A DNA stretch of 46,170 nt from Candidatus Eremiobacteraceae bacterium (GTDB taxonomy: Bacteria; Vulcanimicrobiota; Vulcanimicrobiia; Eremiobacterales; Eremiobacteraceae), in NCBI GenBank assembly GCA_035314825.1, contig DATFYX010000041.1, forward strand, positions 1-46,170, read 5' to 3'. A program made the position numbers and the translations under genes. Positions 9,196-16,609 of the stretch are shown here, one piece after another (the first letter of the stretch is position 1; each line of letters begins with the position of its first letter). The notes under the pieces are model-generated. The model did no database searches. It was not told the DNA's origin and worked only from the letters and a program-made list of their open reading frames with translations.

Positions 9196-10655
9196 GGCGA
9201 GGCGGTCTTCGGCGCCAAGCGAGAGTCCACGCGCACTTCGAATGTGCGCTGCCACGGCAGGTACAGCCCTAGCTCGCTTTGCGTCCAACCGTCGGGCGCG
9301 AAGGAGCCGTCGAAGATATCGATGGCCAGCGGCCACAGCATGCGGCGCATCTGCGACTCGGCGTTTTGCGTGCCGACACCCAGCGCGTAGGTGTCATACC
9401 CTCGCGCGCGCAGGTCGGCGTTGAGCGGCGGCCGGACGAGCAAGCGGTACGCGTAGTCATCGACGTAGCGGTCGAACAGGAAGTTCGCCCGTGCCGACAC
9501 CGGCGAGCTACCGAAACGCTCGCCGAGCGAGAAACACGTGCCGGCCGCGAGCGCCGTGCCGGCCGAGTTCGCGGTCGTGTTCCATGAGGCGTAGGCGACC
9601 GGGCGGGCGGCCACTCCCGCCGCGCGCAAAGCGTCAACGGTCATGCGCTCCTGTTCGGGGGCGTCGGCAATAAAGGTCAAGTCCGCGATCGCGATGCGGT
9701 ATCCGTGGCGCACATCGTCGGTCAGCGAATCCAGATAGCTGCGCAAATCCGGCGTCGTCGATGGCACGATGACGTAGAGCCTGAGATCCACCAGATAGCC
9801 AGTCCTGGGAAGGTTCAACGCCCGCACCAGCCCGTCGATCGTCTGTCCGACCGGCGCATCCTCAAGCGGGTCTTGCATCTGCGGGCCGCGCGGAGTCGAG
9901 TACTCGATTGAGATCGGGGGATACCACGCCGCCGCGTCCTCGATCGCGCGAGTCACCGCCACCATGCCCATCTCATCCGCGCCGGAACTGATGGTCACGC
10001 GGTCGCCGACCCGCAGCCGGCCGATCAGCGCGCGCAGACGGCCTTGCTCGCTGATCTGGAGACCGTCGGGGGATCCGGCGTCATCCTGCGTGATCGCCAG
10101 CCAGGCGACGCTGCCCTGTGCGGCCATCGTCACAAGCGATTCGTCCGTGTCGATATCACGCGCACGCGCGCCGATGTAATCCCAATACGCGCTGTCGGGG
10201 ATCTGCCTGCGGTAATCCGCCAACTGGACGGCCTGGTCGGGCGACGGATGCGGTGCCCCCGCGAGGCGAGCGTACGATGCAAGCGCGTCGAGGTATGCCT
10301 CGCTTTGCGGCGTCTCGGTCGGCGTGAGGCGCATGATCGTGCCGAACACGTAGATCGGAACCGTAGGATGGAGCTCGTGAAAGCGGGCCAGCGCGCCAAT
10401 CCTGGTGCGTGCGTCGGCGAGCGGCGTTGCTGCGGTGCGCGAGGCCACGAGGCCCCCATACGCGAGCATATCGGCGGAGACCACCAGCGCGCTCAGGCCC
10501 GTCGTGTCGAGACCGAGCAGCCAGCGCGTGAGCCCGTCGGCATCGCCGGCCTGAATGAAATGCCCGAGCAGGCCAGGCGGCGGCAGGATCAGTTGCGCGC
10601 CGCAAATCGCCGCCGTCCGCTGCGGGAAAAGCTCGGTCGCGGGGCGATCGTCCAT
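9192..10655 (-). CDS. DUF4127-family protein (start uncertain; true N-terminus lies upstream)
   Basis: 487 residues from the first ordinary start codon, with the DUF4127 pattern: MDDRPATELFP, LILPPPGLLGHF, ADMLAYGGLVASR, ISSGADEMGMV, FLFDRYVDDYAYR. The family usually begins a few residues earlier with a strand ending in DDRP. The same frame stays open upstream of 10655 and reads SSIRIAFIPMDDRP, preceded by a hydrophobic Ala-rich stretch (about 10695-10760) that looks like a signal peptide. That extension has no ATG, GTG or TTG codon, so the real start is either unusual or hidden by a frameshift. The function of the family is not known to me. It follows livF on the same strand with two palindromic elements in between. 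Confidence 0.75.
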   Translation of the reverse strand: MDDRPATELFPQRTAAICGAQLILPPPGLLGHFIQAGDADGLTRWLLGLDTTGLSALVVSADMLAYGGLVASRTAATPLADARTRIGALARFHELHPTVPIYVFGTIMRLTPTETPQSEAYLDALASYARLAGAPHPSPDQAVQLADYRRQIPDSAYWDYIGARARDIDTDESLVTMAAQGSVAWLAITQDDAGSPDGLQISEQGRLRALIGRLRVGDRVTISSGADEMGMVAVTRAIEDAAAWYPPISIEYSTPRGPQMQDPLEDAPVGQTIDGLVRALNLPRTGYLVDLRLYVIVPSTTPDLRSYLDSLTDDVRHGYRIAIADLTFIADAPEQERMTVDALRAAGVAARPVAYASWNTTANSAGTALAAGTCFSLGERFGSSPVSARANFLFDRYVDDYAYRLLVRPPLNADLRARGYDTYALGVGTQNAESQMRRMLWPLAIDIFDGSFAPDGWTQSELGLYLPWQRTFEVRVDSRLAPKTASP

Positions 10656-10890
10656 CGGGATGAACGCGATGCGTATCGAGCTAGGCGGCGTCGCCGCGGC
10701 CGCGGGTGCGACGAGCGCGCCTGCGATCGCGGCGCAAGAGATCGCAGTCGTGAGAAGCGCCCGGGCGGACCACGCCGATAGCCGAGGCGTTGGCGACGGC
10801 GAGAGCCGGAGCCACCGAGCGAAGGAGTCAAAATATCCCGAAGATCCGAGCGTCCTCGGCGCAGGCGTGGTCCGCCCGGCGCGAGCCGGC

Positions 10891-10915
10891 GGTCGAATGA
10901 ATTCGACCGCTCCAT
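10891..10915 (-). repeat. Family 1 REP-like palindrome, copy C
   Basis: The core is GGTCGAAT-GA-ATTCGACC with perfect arms, followed by GCTCCAT. It is the first of two tandem copies (39 bases start to start) between livF and the DUF4127 gene, in the same orientation as copy D. Confidence 0.95.
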
Positions 10916-10929
10916 ATCGCCGTGTGGGC

Positions 10930-10954
10930 GGTCGAATGAATTCGACCGCTACAC
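10930..10954 (-). repeat. Family 1 REP-like palindrome, copy D (supplies the livF stop codon)
   Basis: The core is GGTCGAAT-GA-ATTCGACC followed by GCTACAC, giving a GTAG head on the minus strand. The TAG in that head (10949-10951) is the stop codon of the LivF reading frame. Arms extend to 10 bp. Confidence 0.95.
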
Positions 10955-11647
10955 CGAGAGGTAGCGTTGCATCAGCTCCTGATCCGCGCGCAGCTGCGCC
11001 GATGTATCGGAGGCTACGATCTGCCCGTCGGAGAGGACGTGGGCGCGATCGGCCACCGCGAGCGCAACGCGGGCGTTCTGCTCGACCAGCAGCATCGTCA
11101 GGCCCTCAGTCTTCATCTCCATGATGGCTTTTTGGATCGCCTGCGCGATGACCGGCGCGAGGCCCTCGAGCGGCTCGTCGAGCAAGATGATCGCCGGGTT
11201 CTGGATCAGCGCCCGCGCGATCGTCAACATCTGCTGCTCGCCGCCTGACAGCGACTTCCCTTCGTTCGTCTTGCGCTCTTCAAGCCGCGGAAAGAACTCG
11301 AACACCTTCTTGTAATCCCACGGGCCTTTGCGGCCTGCAAGCGTGGCAAGCTTGAGGTTCTCCAGCACCGTCAAGTTCGGGAAGATGCGCCGTTCCTCGG
11401 GCACGTACGCCACGCCGCGGCGCGAGATGGTGTACGGCTTGAGGCCGGTGATGTTCTGCCCGTCGAGGGTGACGGTTCCACTGCGTGGCGGCGTGACGCC
11501 GGCAATCGTCTTGAGCGTGGTGCTGCGGCCCGATCCGTTGCGTCCGATCAGAGCGACGACCTCACCGCGATCGACGTCGATCGAGACGTCTTGCAAGATG
11601 TGGCTCTTGCCGTAGTACGTGTTGAGCCCGCGCGCTTCGAGGAACAT
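10949..11647 (-). CDS. livF: Branched-chain amino-acid-type ABC transporter ATP-binding protein LivF
   Basis: 232 residues, normal for LivF. The signature SLSGGEQQMLTIARAL, Walker B IILLDEPLEGLAP and the H-loop region (MLLVEQNARVAL) are intact. The P-loop reads GRNGSGRSTT: the Walker A lysine is replaced by Arg (codon CGC), so ATP binding may depend on Arg here or on LivG. It would energise uptake with LivG, LivH and LivM. The start overlaps the livG stop by one base (TGATG on the minus strand). The stop codon comes from palindromic element D. The actual substrate (branched-chain amino acid, amide, urea or other) cannot be told. Confidence 0.92.
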   Translation of the reverse strand: MFLEARGLNTYYGKSHILQDVSIDVDRGEVVALIGRNGSGRSTTLKTIAGVTPPRSGTVTLDGQNITGLKPYTISRRGVAYVPEERRIFPNLTVLENLKLATLAGRKGPWDYKKVFEFFPRLEERKTNEGKSLSGGEQQMLTIARALIQNPAIILLDEPLEGLAPVIAQAIQKAIMEMKTEGLTMLLVEQNARVALAVADRAHVLSDGQIVASDTSAQLRADQELMQRYLSV

Positions 11648-12393
11648 CAGATGGCGGTCCCCAGGTACGCTTGCTGCACCTGCGCATTGCCCTTGATCTC
11701 GGCGGGCGAACCCTCTGCGATCTTGCGCCCGTTCTGCAACACGGTGATCGTGTTCGAGAGCGACATCACGAGATCCATGTCATGTTCGATGAGCACGATC
11801 GTGTGCTGCTTGCTCAGGTCTTGCAGCATCTGCATCGTCTGCTTCGACTCGTCAAGCGACATGCCGGCGGTCGGCTCGTCGAAGAGCAGCAGGCTAGGAT
11901 TGGCCGCGATGACCAGGCCGATCTCCAGACGCTTCTCGTCGCCGTGCGAGAGCGTGGCGGCTTGGGCGTACGCGAAGCGCGTCAAGCCGACCCGCTCCAT
12001 GATCGCCTCGGCTTTGTCGTCGACCTCGCCCAACCACTTCGGCCGCACCAGGATCCCCGGCGCGTCGCCGTACGTCGCCTGCACGGCCACGCGCACGTTC
12101 TCGAACACGCTCAGCCCGCCGAAGATGTTGCTGATCTGGAACGAGCGGCCGATGCCTTTGCGCGTGATGAGGTGCGGCGGTAGACCCGTGATGTCCTCAT
12201 CGCGGAAGAATATCTTGCCGGCCGTCGGCGCGAAATTACCGGTGAGCATGTTGAAGAACGTCGTCTTGCCCGCGCCGTTGGGGCCGATGATCGCGTGGAT
12301 CTCGCCCTCTTCGACCGCGAAATCCACGCCGTCGACGGCCTTGAGCGAATCGAAGTACTTCGAAAGCCCCTCGGTGCGGAAGATCGTGCTCAT
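11647..12393 (-). CDS. livG: Branched-chain amino-acid-type ABC transporter ATP-binding protein LivG
   Basis: 248 residues from ATG 12393, which overlaps the livM stop as ATGA; an upstream in-frame ATG at 12420 would add nine residues but lies within livM. Walker A is GPNGAGKTTFFN, the signature is LSHGDEKRLEIG and Walker B is LLLFDEPTAGM, followed by IVLIEHDMDLV. The insertion typical of LivG between the Q-loop and signature (GRSFQISNIFGGLSVFENV) is present. All catalytic motifs are intact, in contrast with LivF. It belongs to one tightly overlapping minus-strand unit livH-livM-livG-livF. Confidence 0.92.
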   Translation of the reverse strand: MSTIFRTEGLSKYFDSLKAVDGVDFAVEEGEIHAIIGPNGAGKTTFFNMLTGNFAPTAGKIFFRDEDITGLPPHLITRKGIGRSFQISNIFGGLSVFENVRVAVQATYGDAPGILVRPKWLGEVDDKAEAIMERVGLTRFAYAQAATLSHGDEKRLEIGLVIAANPSLLLFDEPTAGMSLDESKQTMQMLQDLSKQHTIVLIEHDMDLVMSLSNTITVLQNGRKIAEGSPAEIKGNAQVQQAYLGTAI

Positions 12394-13391
12394 GCGCGCC
12401 TCGCGCGCAGGCTGCGCCACGCGGTTTCAGCCAGACCCCAGATGCCTTGGGGCGCGAACAGCACGAAGCCGACGAACACGATGCCGATATAGCCTTCCCA
12501 GAACTGCGTGTACGTCGAGATGTACTGCTGCATGAACTTGAACAGGCCGGCGCCGAGGATCGGCCCCCAAAACGTCGGCGCGCCGCCGAGCAGCGTCATC
12601 ATGACGATGTCGCCCGACTCCGTCCAGTTCAGCTCGCCCGGGTTCACCGCACCGTTGTAGTAGCCGAGCAGCACGCCGCCGACCGCCGGCAGCAGCGCCG
12701 ACAGAACGAAACTGTTGATCTTGTAGCGCGTGACGTCGAAACCGAGGAACTCCGCGCGCTGACGGTTCTCGCGGATCGCGTGCAGCACCGCGCCGAAGGG
12801 CGAGTGGATGATGCGCCACATGAAGAGGGTGAGCAGCCACGCGACGATCGCGCAGAACACGTAGAAATGGAGCTCGTTGTTCATGTCGAGGTGCGCGTGG
12901 CCGAGCACGTGCTGCGGCCGCGGAATGCCCTGCAAGCCGTCATCGCCGCCGGTCACCGCGTTCCAACGCTCGCCGACGAAGTTGAGCACCTGGCCGACGG
13001 CCAGCATGATCATCGAGAAATAGATACCGGTGCTGCGCGGCACGATCGCTCGCGCGAGGACAAAGGCCAGCAGCATCGTGGCGGCGAGCGCAAGCAGCAT
13101 CGAGGGCCAGAACGTCCAGCCGTGATTGAGGATCACAAATGCCGCGAAGTAACCGGCAAGGCCGACAAACGCCGCGTGCCCGAACGACAGCTCGCCCGTG
13201 TGGCCGTACAGCAGATTGAAACCGAGGGCGATCATGCCGAAGATCACCATATTGGTGGCCAGCGCGACGTTGCTCTTGAGCAGATGCTGCATCACCCACG
13301 GCAGGACGAGCAATACGAGCGCCCAGGCGATCAGCGGCACCAGGCCGTTCCAGCCGCTGCGCGGTCGCTGGACCGGTATCGTCGCCGCCAT
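12390..13391 (-). CDS. livM: Branched-chain amino-acid-type ABC transporter permease LivM
   Basis: 333 residues with about nine to ten hydrophobic segments. The conserved LivM core is FNLLYGHTGELSFGHAAFVG in the N-terminal third, and the EAA-like coupling region HAIRENRQRAEFLGFDV lies at about 215-230. It forms the inner-membrane channel with LivH. The start shares one base with the livH stop, and the stop overlaps livG by four bases, so translation is probably coupled through the cluster. The C-terminus (WGLAETAWRSLRARRA) is short and basic, as expected for a cytoplasmic end. Confidence 0.92.
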   Translation of the reverse strand: MAATIPVQRPRSGWNGLVPLIAWALVLLVLPWVMQHLLKSNVALATNMVIFGMIALGFNLLYGHTGELSFGHAAFVGLAGYFAAFVILNHGWTFWPSMLLALAATMLLAFVLARAIVPRSTGIYFSMIMLAVGQVLNFVGERWNAVTGGDDGLQGIPRPQHVLGHAHLDMNNELHFYVFCAIVAWLLTLFMWRIIHSPFGAVLHAIRENRQRAEFLGFDVTRYKINSFVLSALLPAVGGVLLGYYNGAVNPGELNWTESGDIVMMTLLGGAPTFWGPILGAGLFKFMQQYISTYTQFWEGYIGIVFVGFVLFAPQGIWGLAETAWRSLRARRA

Positions 13392-14269
13392 CAGTCGAAC
13401 AGGCCTTCCGTGCCGAACAAGCCGCGCGGCCTGATCAACAAGATGAGCAGCATGAAGGCGAACGGCACGATATCTTCGGCGGACGAACCGCCTGGGATCA
13501 GCTGGACCGTGAATTCCTGCAGCAAGCCGATGATGAGCCCGCCGACCACCGCGCCCCAGAACGAGCCGATGCCGCCGACGATCACCACCAGGAACGCGAT
13601 GATGATGTAGGTGGCGCCCATGTTCGGATCGATGTTATAGAGCGGCGCTTCAAGCCCGCCCGCCAGGCCGCCCAGCAGCGACCCGAGGCCGAACACCACG
13701 GTGAACGTCAGCGGCATGTTGATGCCCAAGATGCTCACCATCTCGCTGTCGCGCGTGCCGGCGCGGATCGTCAGCCCGAGATTGGTGCGCTCGAGCATGA
13801 GGTAAACCAAGATGACCACGACGATGGTCACGAGAACGACGATGAGACGGAAGGTCGGGTACTGCATGAAGCCGAGATTGATCGATCCCGCAAGCCAGCC
13901 GCTGGGCGAGAGCGGTTCGGGCGTGTCGCCCCACACCTTGCGGATGATCTGGACGAAGATCAAGAACGCGCCGAACGTGAACATCAGCACGTGTTCCGGC
14001 GGCCGGCCGTAGAGGCGGCGGATGAACACGCTCTCCATGAGCATGCCGAGCACCGCCATGCACAGCGCGGCGACGATGATCGCCGGGAACAGACCGATCT
14101 TGGTGGAGAGCGTAAACGTGATGTACGCGCCCAGCGCGAAGAACGCGCCGTGCGAGAAGTTGATAACGCCCATCAGCCCGAGGATGATGTTAAGACCGAG
14201 GGCCAGCAGCACGTAGAGCATGCCGCGCGTGAGCCCGTCGAAGACGGTCTCAGCGATCTGGTTCGGCAC
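13391..14269 (-). CDS. livH: Branched-chain amino-acid-type ABC transporter permease LivH
   Basis: 292 residues, typical for LivH. The family block LALGLNIILGLMGVINFSHG near the N-terminus and the coupling-loop region RAGTRDSEMVSILGIN at about 190-205 are clear, with about eight hydrophobic segments. The start is GTG at 14269. The frame stays open upstream to a stop near 14338 and would add one more hydrophobic segment, but no ordinary start codon is present there. A strong hairpin at 14344-14371 separates it from the upstream livK-type gene. Confidence 0.9.
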   Translation of the reverse strand: MPNQIAETVFDGLTRGMLYVLLALGLNIILGLMGVINFSHGAFFALGAYITFTLSTKIGLFPAIIVAALCMAVLGMLMESVFIRRLYGRPPEHVLMFTFGAFLIFVQIIRKVWGDTPEPLSPSGWLAGSINLGFMQYPTFRLIVVLVTIVVVILVYLMLERTNLGLTIRAGTRDSEMVSILGINMPLTFTVVFGLGSLLGGLAGGLEAPLYNIDPNMGATYIIIAFLVVIVGGIGSFWGAVVGGLIIGLLQEFTVQLIPGGSSAEDIVPFAFMLLILLIRPRGLFGTEGLFD

Positions 14270-14343
14270 GATCGCGACGTAACTCAGCGCGATGGTGAGC
14301 AGCGGTAATGCGTTCAGCGTCGTCTTCGGGCTCCGCTACGTGA

Positions 14344-14371
14344 GAGGCGCCGGTTTGGCGGCCGGCGCCTC
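14344..14371 (-). other. Strong intercistronic hairpin between livK-type gene and livH
   Basis: GAGGCGCCGG and CCGGCGCCTC form a perfect 10-bp stem around an 8-nt loop. No T run follows on the minus strand, so it is not a standard intrinsic terminator. In operons of binding-protein transporters such a hairpin often protects the upstream message, giving more binding protein than permease; that role is inferred. It ends in CTCC like the REP-like elements but has a different sequence and a longer loop. Confidence 0.6.
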
Positions 14372-14399
14372 CTGATGGTCCAACCGATCGCGCGCCGGC

Positions 14400-15731
14400 T
14401 TACGCCTTGGTCTTCGGGGTGTAGCCTTCGCGCGTTGGGATGGTCTGGGTCGCCAGCTTCGCCGGCGCATCGCTTTGGCTGCACGGCTCGAGGGTTTCGC
14501 TGGCCGGCACGATCTGCGTGATCTTGAAGAACTGGTTGGTGTATTTCCATTGCGACTTGGGGATGGCTTGCTGGACGACCACATCGAGCTCGTTCTGGTG
14601 GTCGCACGCGCGGATGTGGCAGAACTTCTTCTGCAGGCCGTTGAACGTGAGGTCTTCCATCGCGTGCACCAGGCGCGTCGCCTCGGTCGTGCCGGCGCGC
14701 AGGATGCCGGTGATCGCGGCCTCGGTCGCCAGCCAGCCCAGGTACATGCGCCAGTCGACGTACGTGGCACCGGCCGCTTTGAGCTTGGCGACGAGCTGCT
14801 GGGAGCCTTCGGTCGGATAATCGGGCGACCACGGTGCGCCCCAAATGCCGCGGTTGTTCTCCGGACCATACCCGAGTCCGACCTCGACGCCGTTGAGCGG
14901 CCCTCCGACCTGTTTGAACACCTTGTCCAGGCCCAGCTGCACGTACTGCTTCAATCCGTTGACGAGATCGCCGCCGTACCAGCTCAGCACGAGCACATCG
15001 GCGCCGCTGTTCTTGGCCTTGGTCAGCTGCGCGGTGAAATCGCCGGAGTTGACGGGGAACGCGGTGAGCTCGTTGCCGAGCGACTGGCCGCCGTTGGCTT
15101 CAAGGACGGTTTGGAAACCGGCTTGCGCCGAATGTCCGTACGCGTAATCCGGGGTGATGAAGAACCACTTCTTGCCGAACGGCAGCAGCGCTTTGGCGGT
15201 GGCGTTGGCGAGCATCGAGTTGGCGGCCGTGGTGCGGAAGCAGCACAGGCGCGCGTTGCTGCCGGTGATCGTCGTATCGTGCGTTCCCGCGGCGACGTAG
15301 ACGATGCCGAGGCGCTGCGCCAGCGCCGAGAGGGCTAGGCCGACGCCTGACGAGACCTCGCCGACGAGGACGTCGACCTGATCCTGCTCGATGAGCTTAG
15401 TGGCGTTGGGCACGGCGACGTCGGGCTTGGCCGCGGTGTCGGCGTGGATGAGCTGGATCTTGCGGCCCAGCACGCCGCCCCTGGCGTTCCACTCGTCGAC
15501 GCAGACCTTCTTGCCGAGCGACTGGCTCGCGCCGCTGACCGCATAGACGCCGCTGGTCTCGTCGACGTCGCCGATCAGGATGGGCGCGTTGTCGGCCACG
15601 GTCGCCGGCGCATAGCCGAGCGAGGTCGCGACGCCTGTGCTCGCGCCCGCGGCGGCGGCGGCGGCGACGCCGATGCCGCCGAGAAAATCTTTGCGGGTAA
15701 GCGACTTATCGGGGCGCTCGGATTTCGACAT
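14400..15731 (-). CDS. Branched-chain amino-acid-type ABC transporter substrate-binding protein
   Basis: 443 residues from ATG 15731, preceded by GGGGAGA; the ATG at 15746 is less well placed. The N-terminus carries SLTRKDFLGG followed by an Ala-rich hydrophobic run, a Tat-like signal with RK in place of RR. The mature part is a periplasmic-binding-protein type 1 receptor: ILIGDVDETSGVYAVSG, the central YVAAGTHDTTITGSN ligand-loop region, and ITPDYAYGHSAQAGF. It delivers substrate to LivHMGF encoded downstream. It is longer than E. coli LivJ/K and resembles the extended amide/urea-type receptors, so the ligand is open. Confidence 0.9.
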   Translation of the reverse strand: MSKSERPDKSLTRKDFLGGIGVAAAAAAGASTGVATSLGYAPATVADNAPILIGDVDETSGVYAVSGASQSLGKKVCVDEWNARGGVLGRKIQLIHADTAAKPDVAVPNATKLIEQDQVDVLVGEVSSGVGLALSALAQRLGIVYVAAGTHDTTITGSNARLCCFRTTAANSMLANATAKALLPFGKKWFFITPDYAYGHSAQAGFQTVLEANGGQSLGNELTAFPVNSGDFTAQLTKAKNSGADVLVLSWYGGDLVNGLKQYVQLGLDKVFKQVGGPLNGVEVGLGYGPENNRGIWGAPWSPDYPTEGSQQLVAKLKAAGATYVDWRMYLGWLATEAAITGILRAGTTEATRLVHAMEDLTFNGLQKKFCHIRACDHQNELDVVVQQAIPKSQWKYTNQFFKITQIVPASETLEPCSQSDAPAKLATQTIPTREGYTPKTKA

Positions 15732-16016
15732 GGTCTCCCCTTTCACGTGGGCCGCTCGCTCTACGCACGTTTGACGCCGTCACATGAGCATGTGCGACGA
15801 CGGCGCCATTCTTCGTGCGAGCAGAACGGAGCGTAACGGTTGCTCGGTATTATGCCCGCTTTTTGCCGTCTCCTGTGGGGCGGCCTGGGGCCTGGACGCC
15901 CGCCGGCCTGGGAACCGCCCAAGACCCGCCGATCGGCGTCGCGATAATGTAACCTTATGCGCGAAGCGTTAGTATACCCGGGGTAAGCACATCACGGCGA
16001 AAGGAGACTCATCCTC

Positions 16017-16538
16017 ATGCTCGCAGGTCCCAAAATCGGCTTTCATCGCGTGGCGGCTGCCGCAGCGGCCCTTTCCTTGTGCACGGCGTTGATCGCTCCC
16101 ATGACCGCCGCAGCTTCTCCTACGCCCGCACGAATGGTCGCCGACGGCGGCGGCGTGTGCGGCAGCCTGGAGATCGGCAACAGCAACAGCGCGGCGGTGC
16201 TCGCCGCAGAGAACTGCTTCTCCAAAGCCTTCACGAACTGCGACGCCGCGGTGATCTCGGTCGCCTATCACGGCGGCGATGCAGGCGTCGCGCGGACCTT
16301 CCAGACGATGCGCACCAACACCGACTCGTGCGAAGTCGCTGAGGTCGTCGATCACTACAAGGGCTCAAACGTCGCATCAAGCGACACGTATCTGTGCAAC
16401 GACGTCAAACAAGGCGGCGATGGTCTGACCTTCACGAACTGTGGCGCCGATGGCACCGTCTTCGTGCCGGCCAATCTCACGGCCAGCAACTCGCAGAAGC
16501 TGCTGACCATATCGTTCAAGTACCGCCAAACGGCGTAG
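16017..16538 (+). CDS. Small secreted Cys-rich protein of unknown function
   Basis: 173 residues from ATG 16017, with AAGGAG at 16001-16006. A hydrophobic N-terminal segment (about 12-33) ending near TAAAS predicts a Sec signal peptide. The mature part has six cysteines (in GGGVCGS, AENCFSK, TNCDAA, DSCEVA, YLCNDV and TNCGAD), probably paired as disulfides in the periplasm. I recognise no family. The roughly 285 bases upstream contain no other gene. It is convergent with the TonB receptor gene, and a palindromic element with a T run follows its stop. Confidence 0.7.
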   Translation: MLAGPKIGFHRVAAAAAALSLCTALIAPMTAAASPTPARMVADGGGVCGSLEIGNSNSAAVLAAENCFSKAFTNCDAAVISVAYHGGDAGVARTFQTMRTNTDSCEVAEVVDHYKGSNVASSDTYLCNDVKQGGDGLTFTNCGADGTVFVPANLTASNSQKLLTISFKYRQTA

Positions 16539-16562
16539 ACGATCGGAGTCGGTGGAAAACGC

Positions 16563-16592
16563 GTAGCGGTCGAATGAATTCGACCGCTACAC
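16563..16592. repeat. Family 1 REP-like palindrome, copy E (fully symmetric)
   Basis: The core GGTCGAAT-GA-ATTCGACC lies inside perfect 13-bp arms (16563-16575 and 16578-16590). Both ends carry a GTAG/CTAC head, so its orientation cannot be assigned. Confidence 0.97.
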
Positions 16593-16599
16593 TTTTTTT
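16563..16599 (+). terminator. Probable intrinsic terminator built from element copy E
   Basis: The 13-bp stem of copy E is followed on the plus strand by a run of seven T (16593-16599). On the minus strand the same stem is followed by TTTT after CGCG. It lies between two convergent genes (stops at 16538 and 16610) and could terminate both, more efficiently on the plus strand. Confidence 0.7.
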
Positions 16600-16609
16600 G
16601 GCTGGGCTC

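Noticed and set aside
10589-10915. Minus-strand frame starting at element C (MERSNSFDRR...)
   Set aside because: Beyond the element it is Arg/Ser-rich and out of frame with the recognisable DUF4127 N-terminus, so it is probably non-coding.
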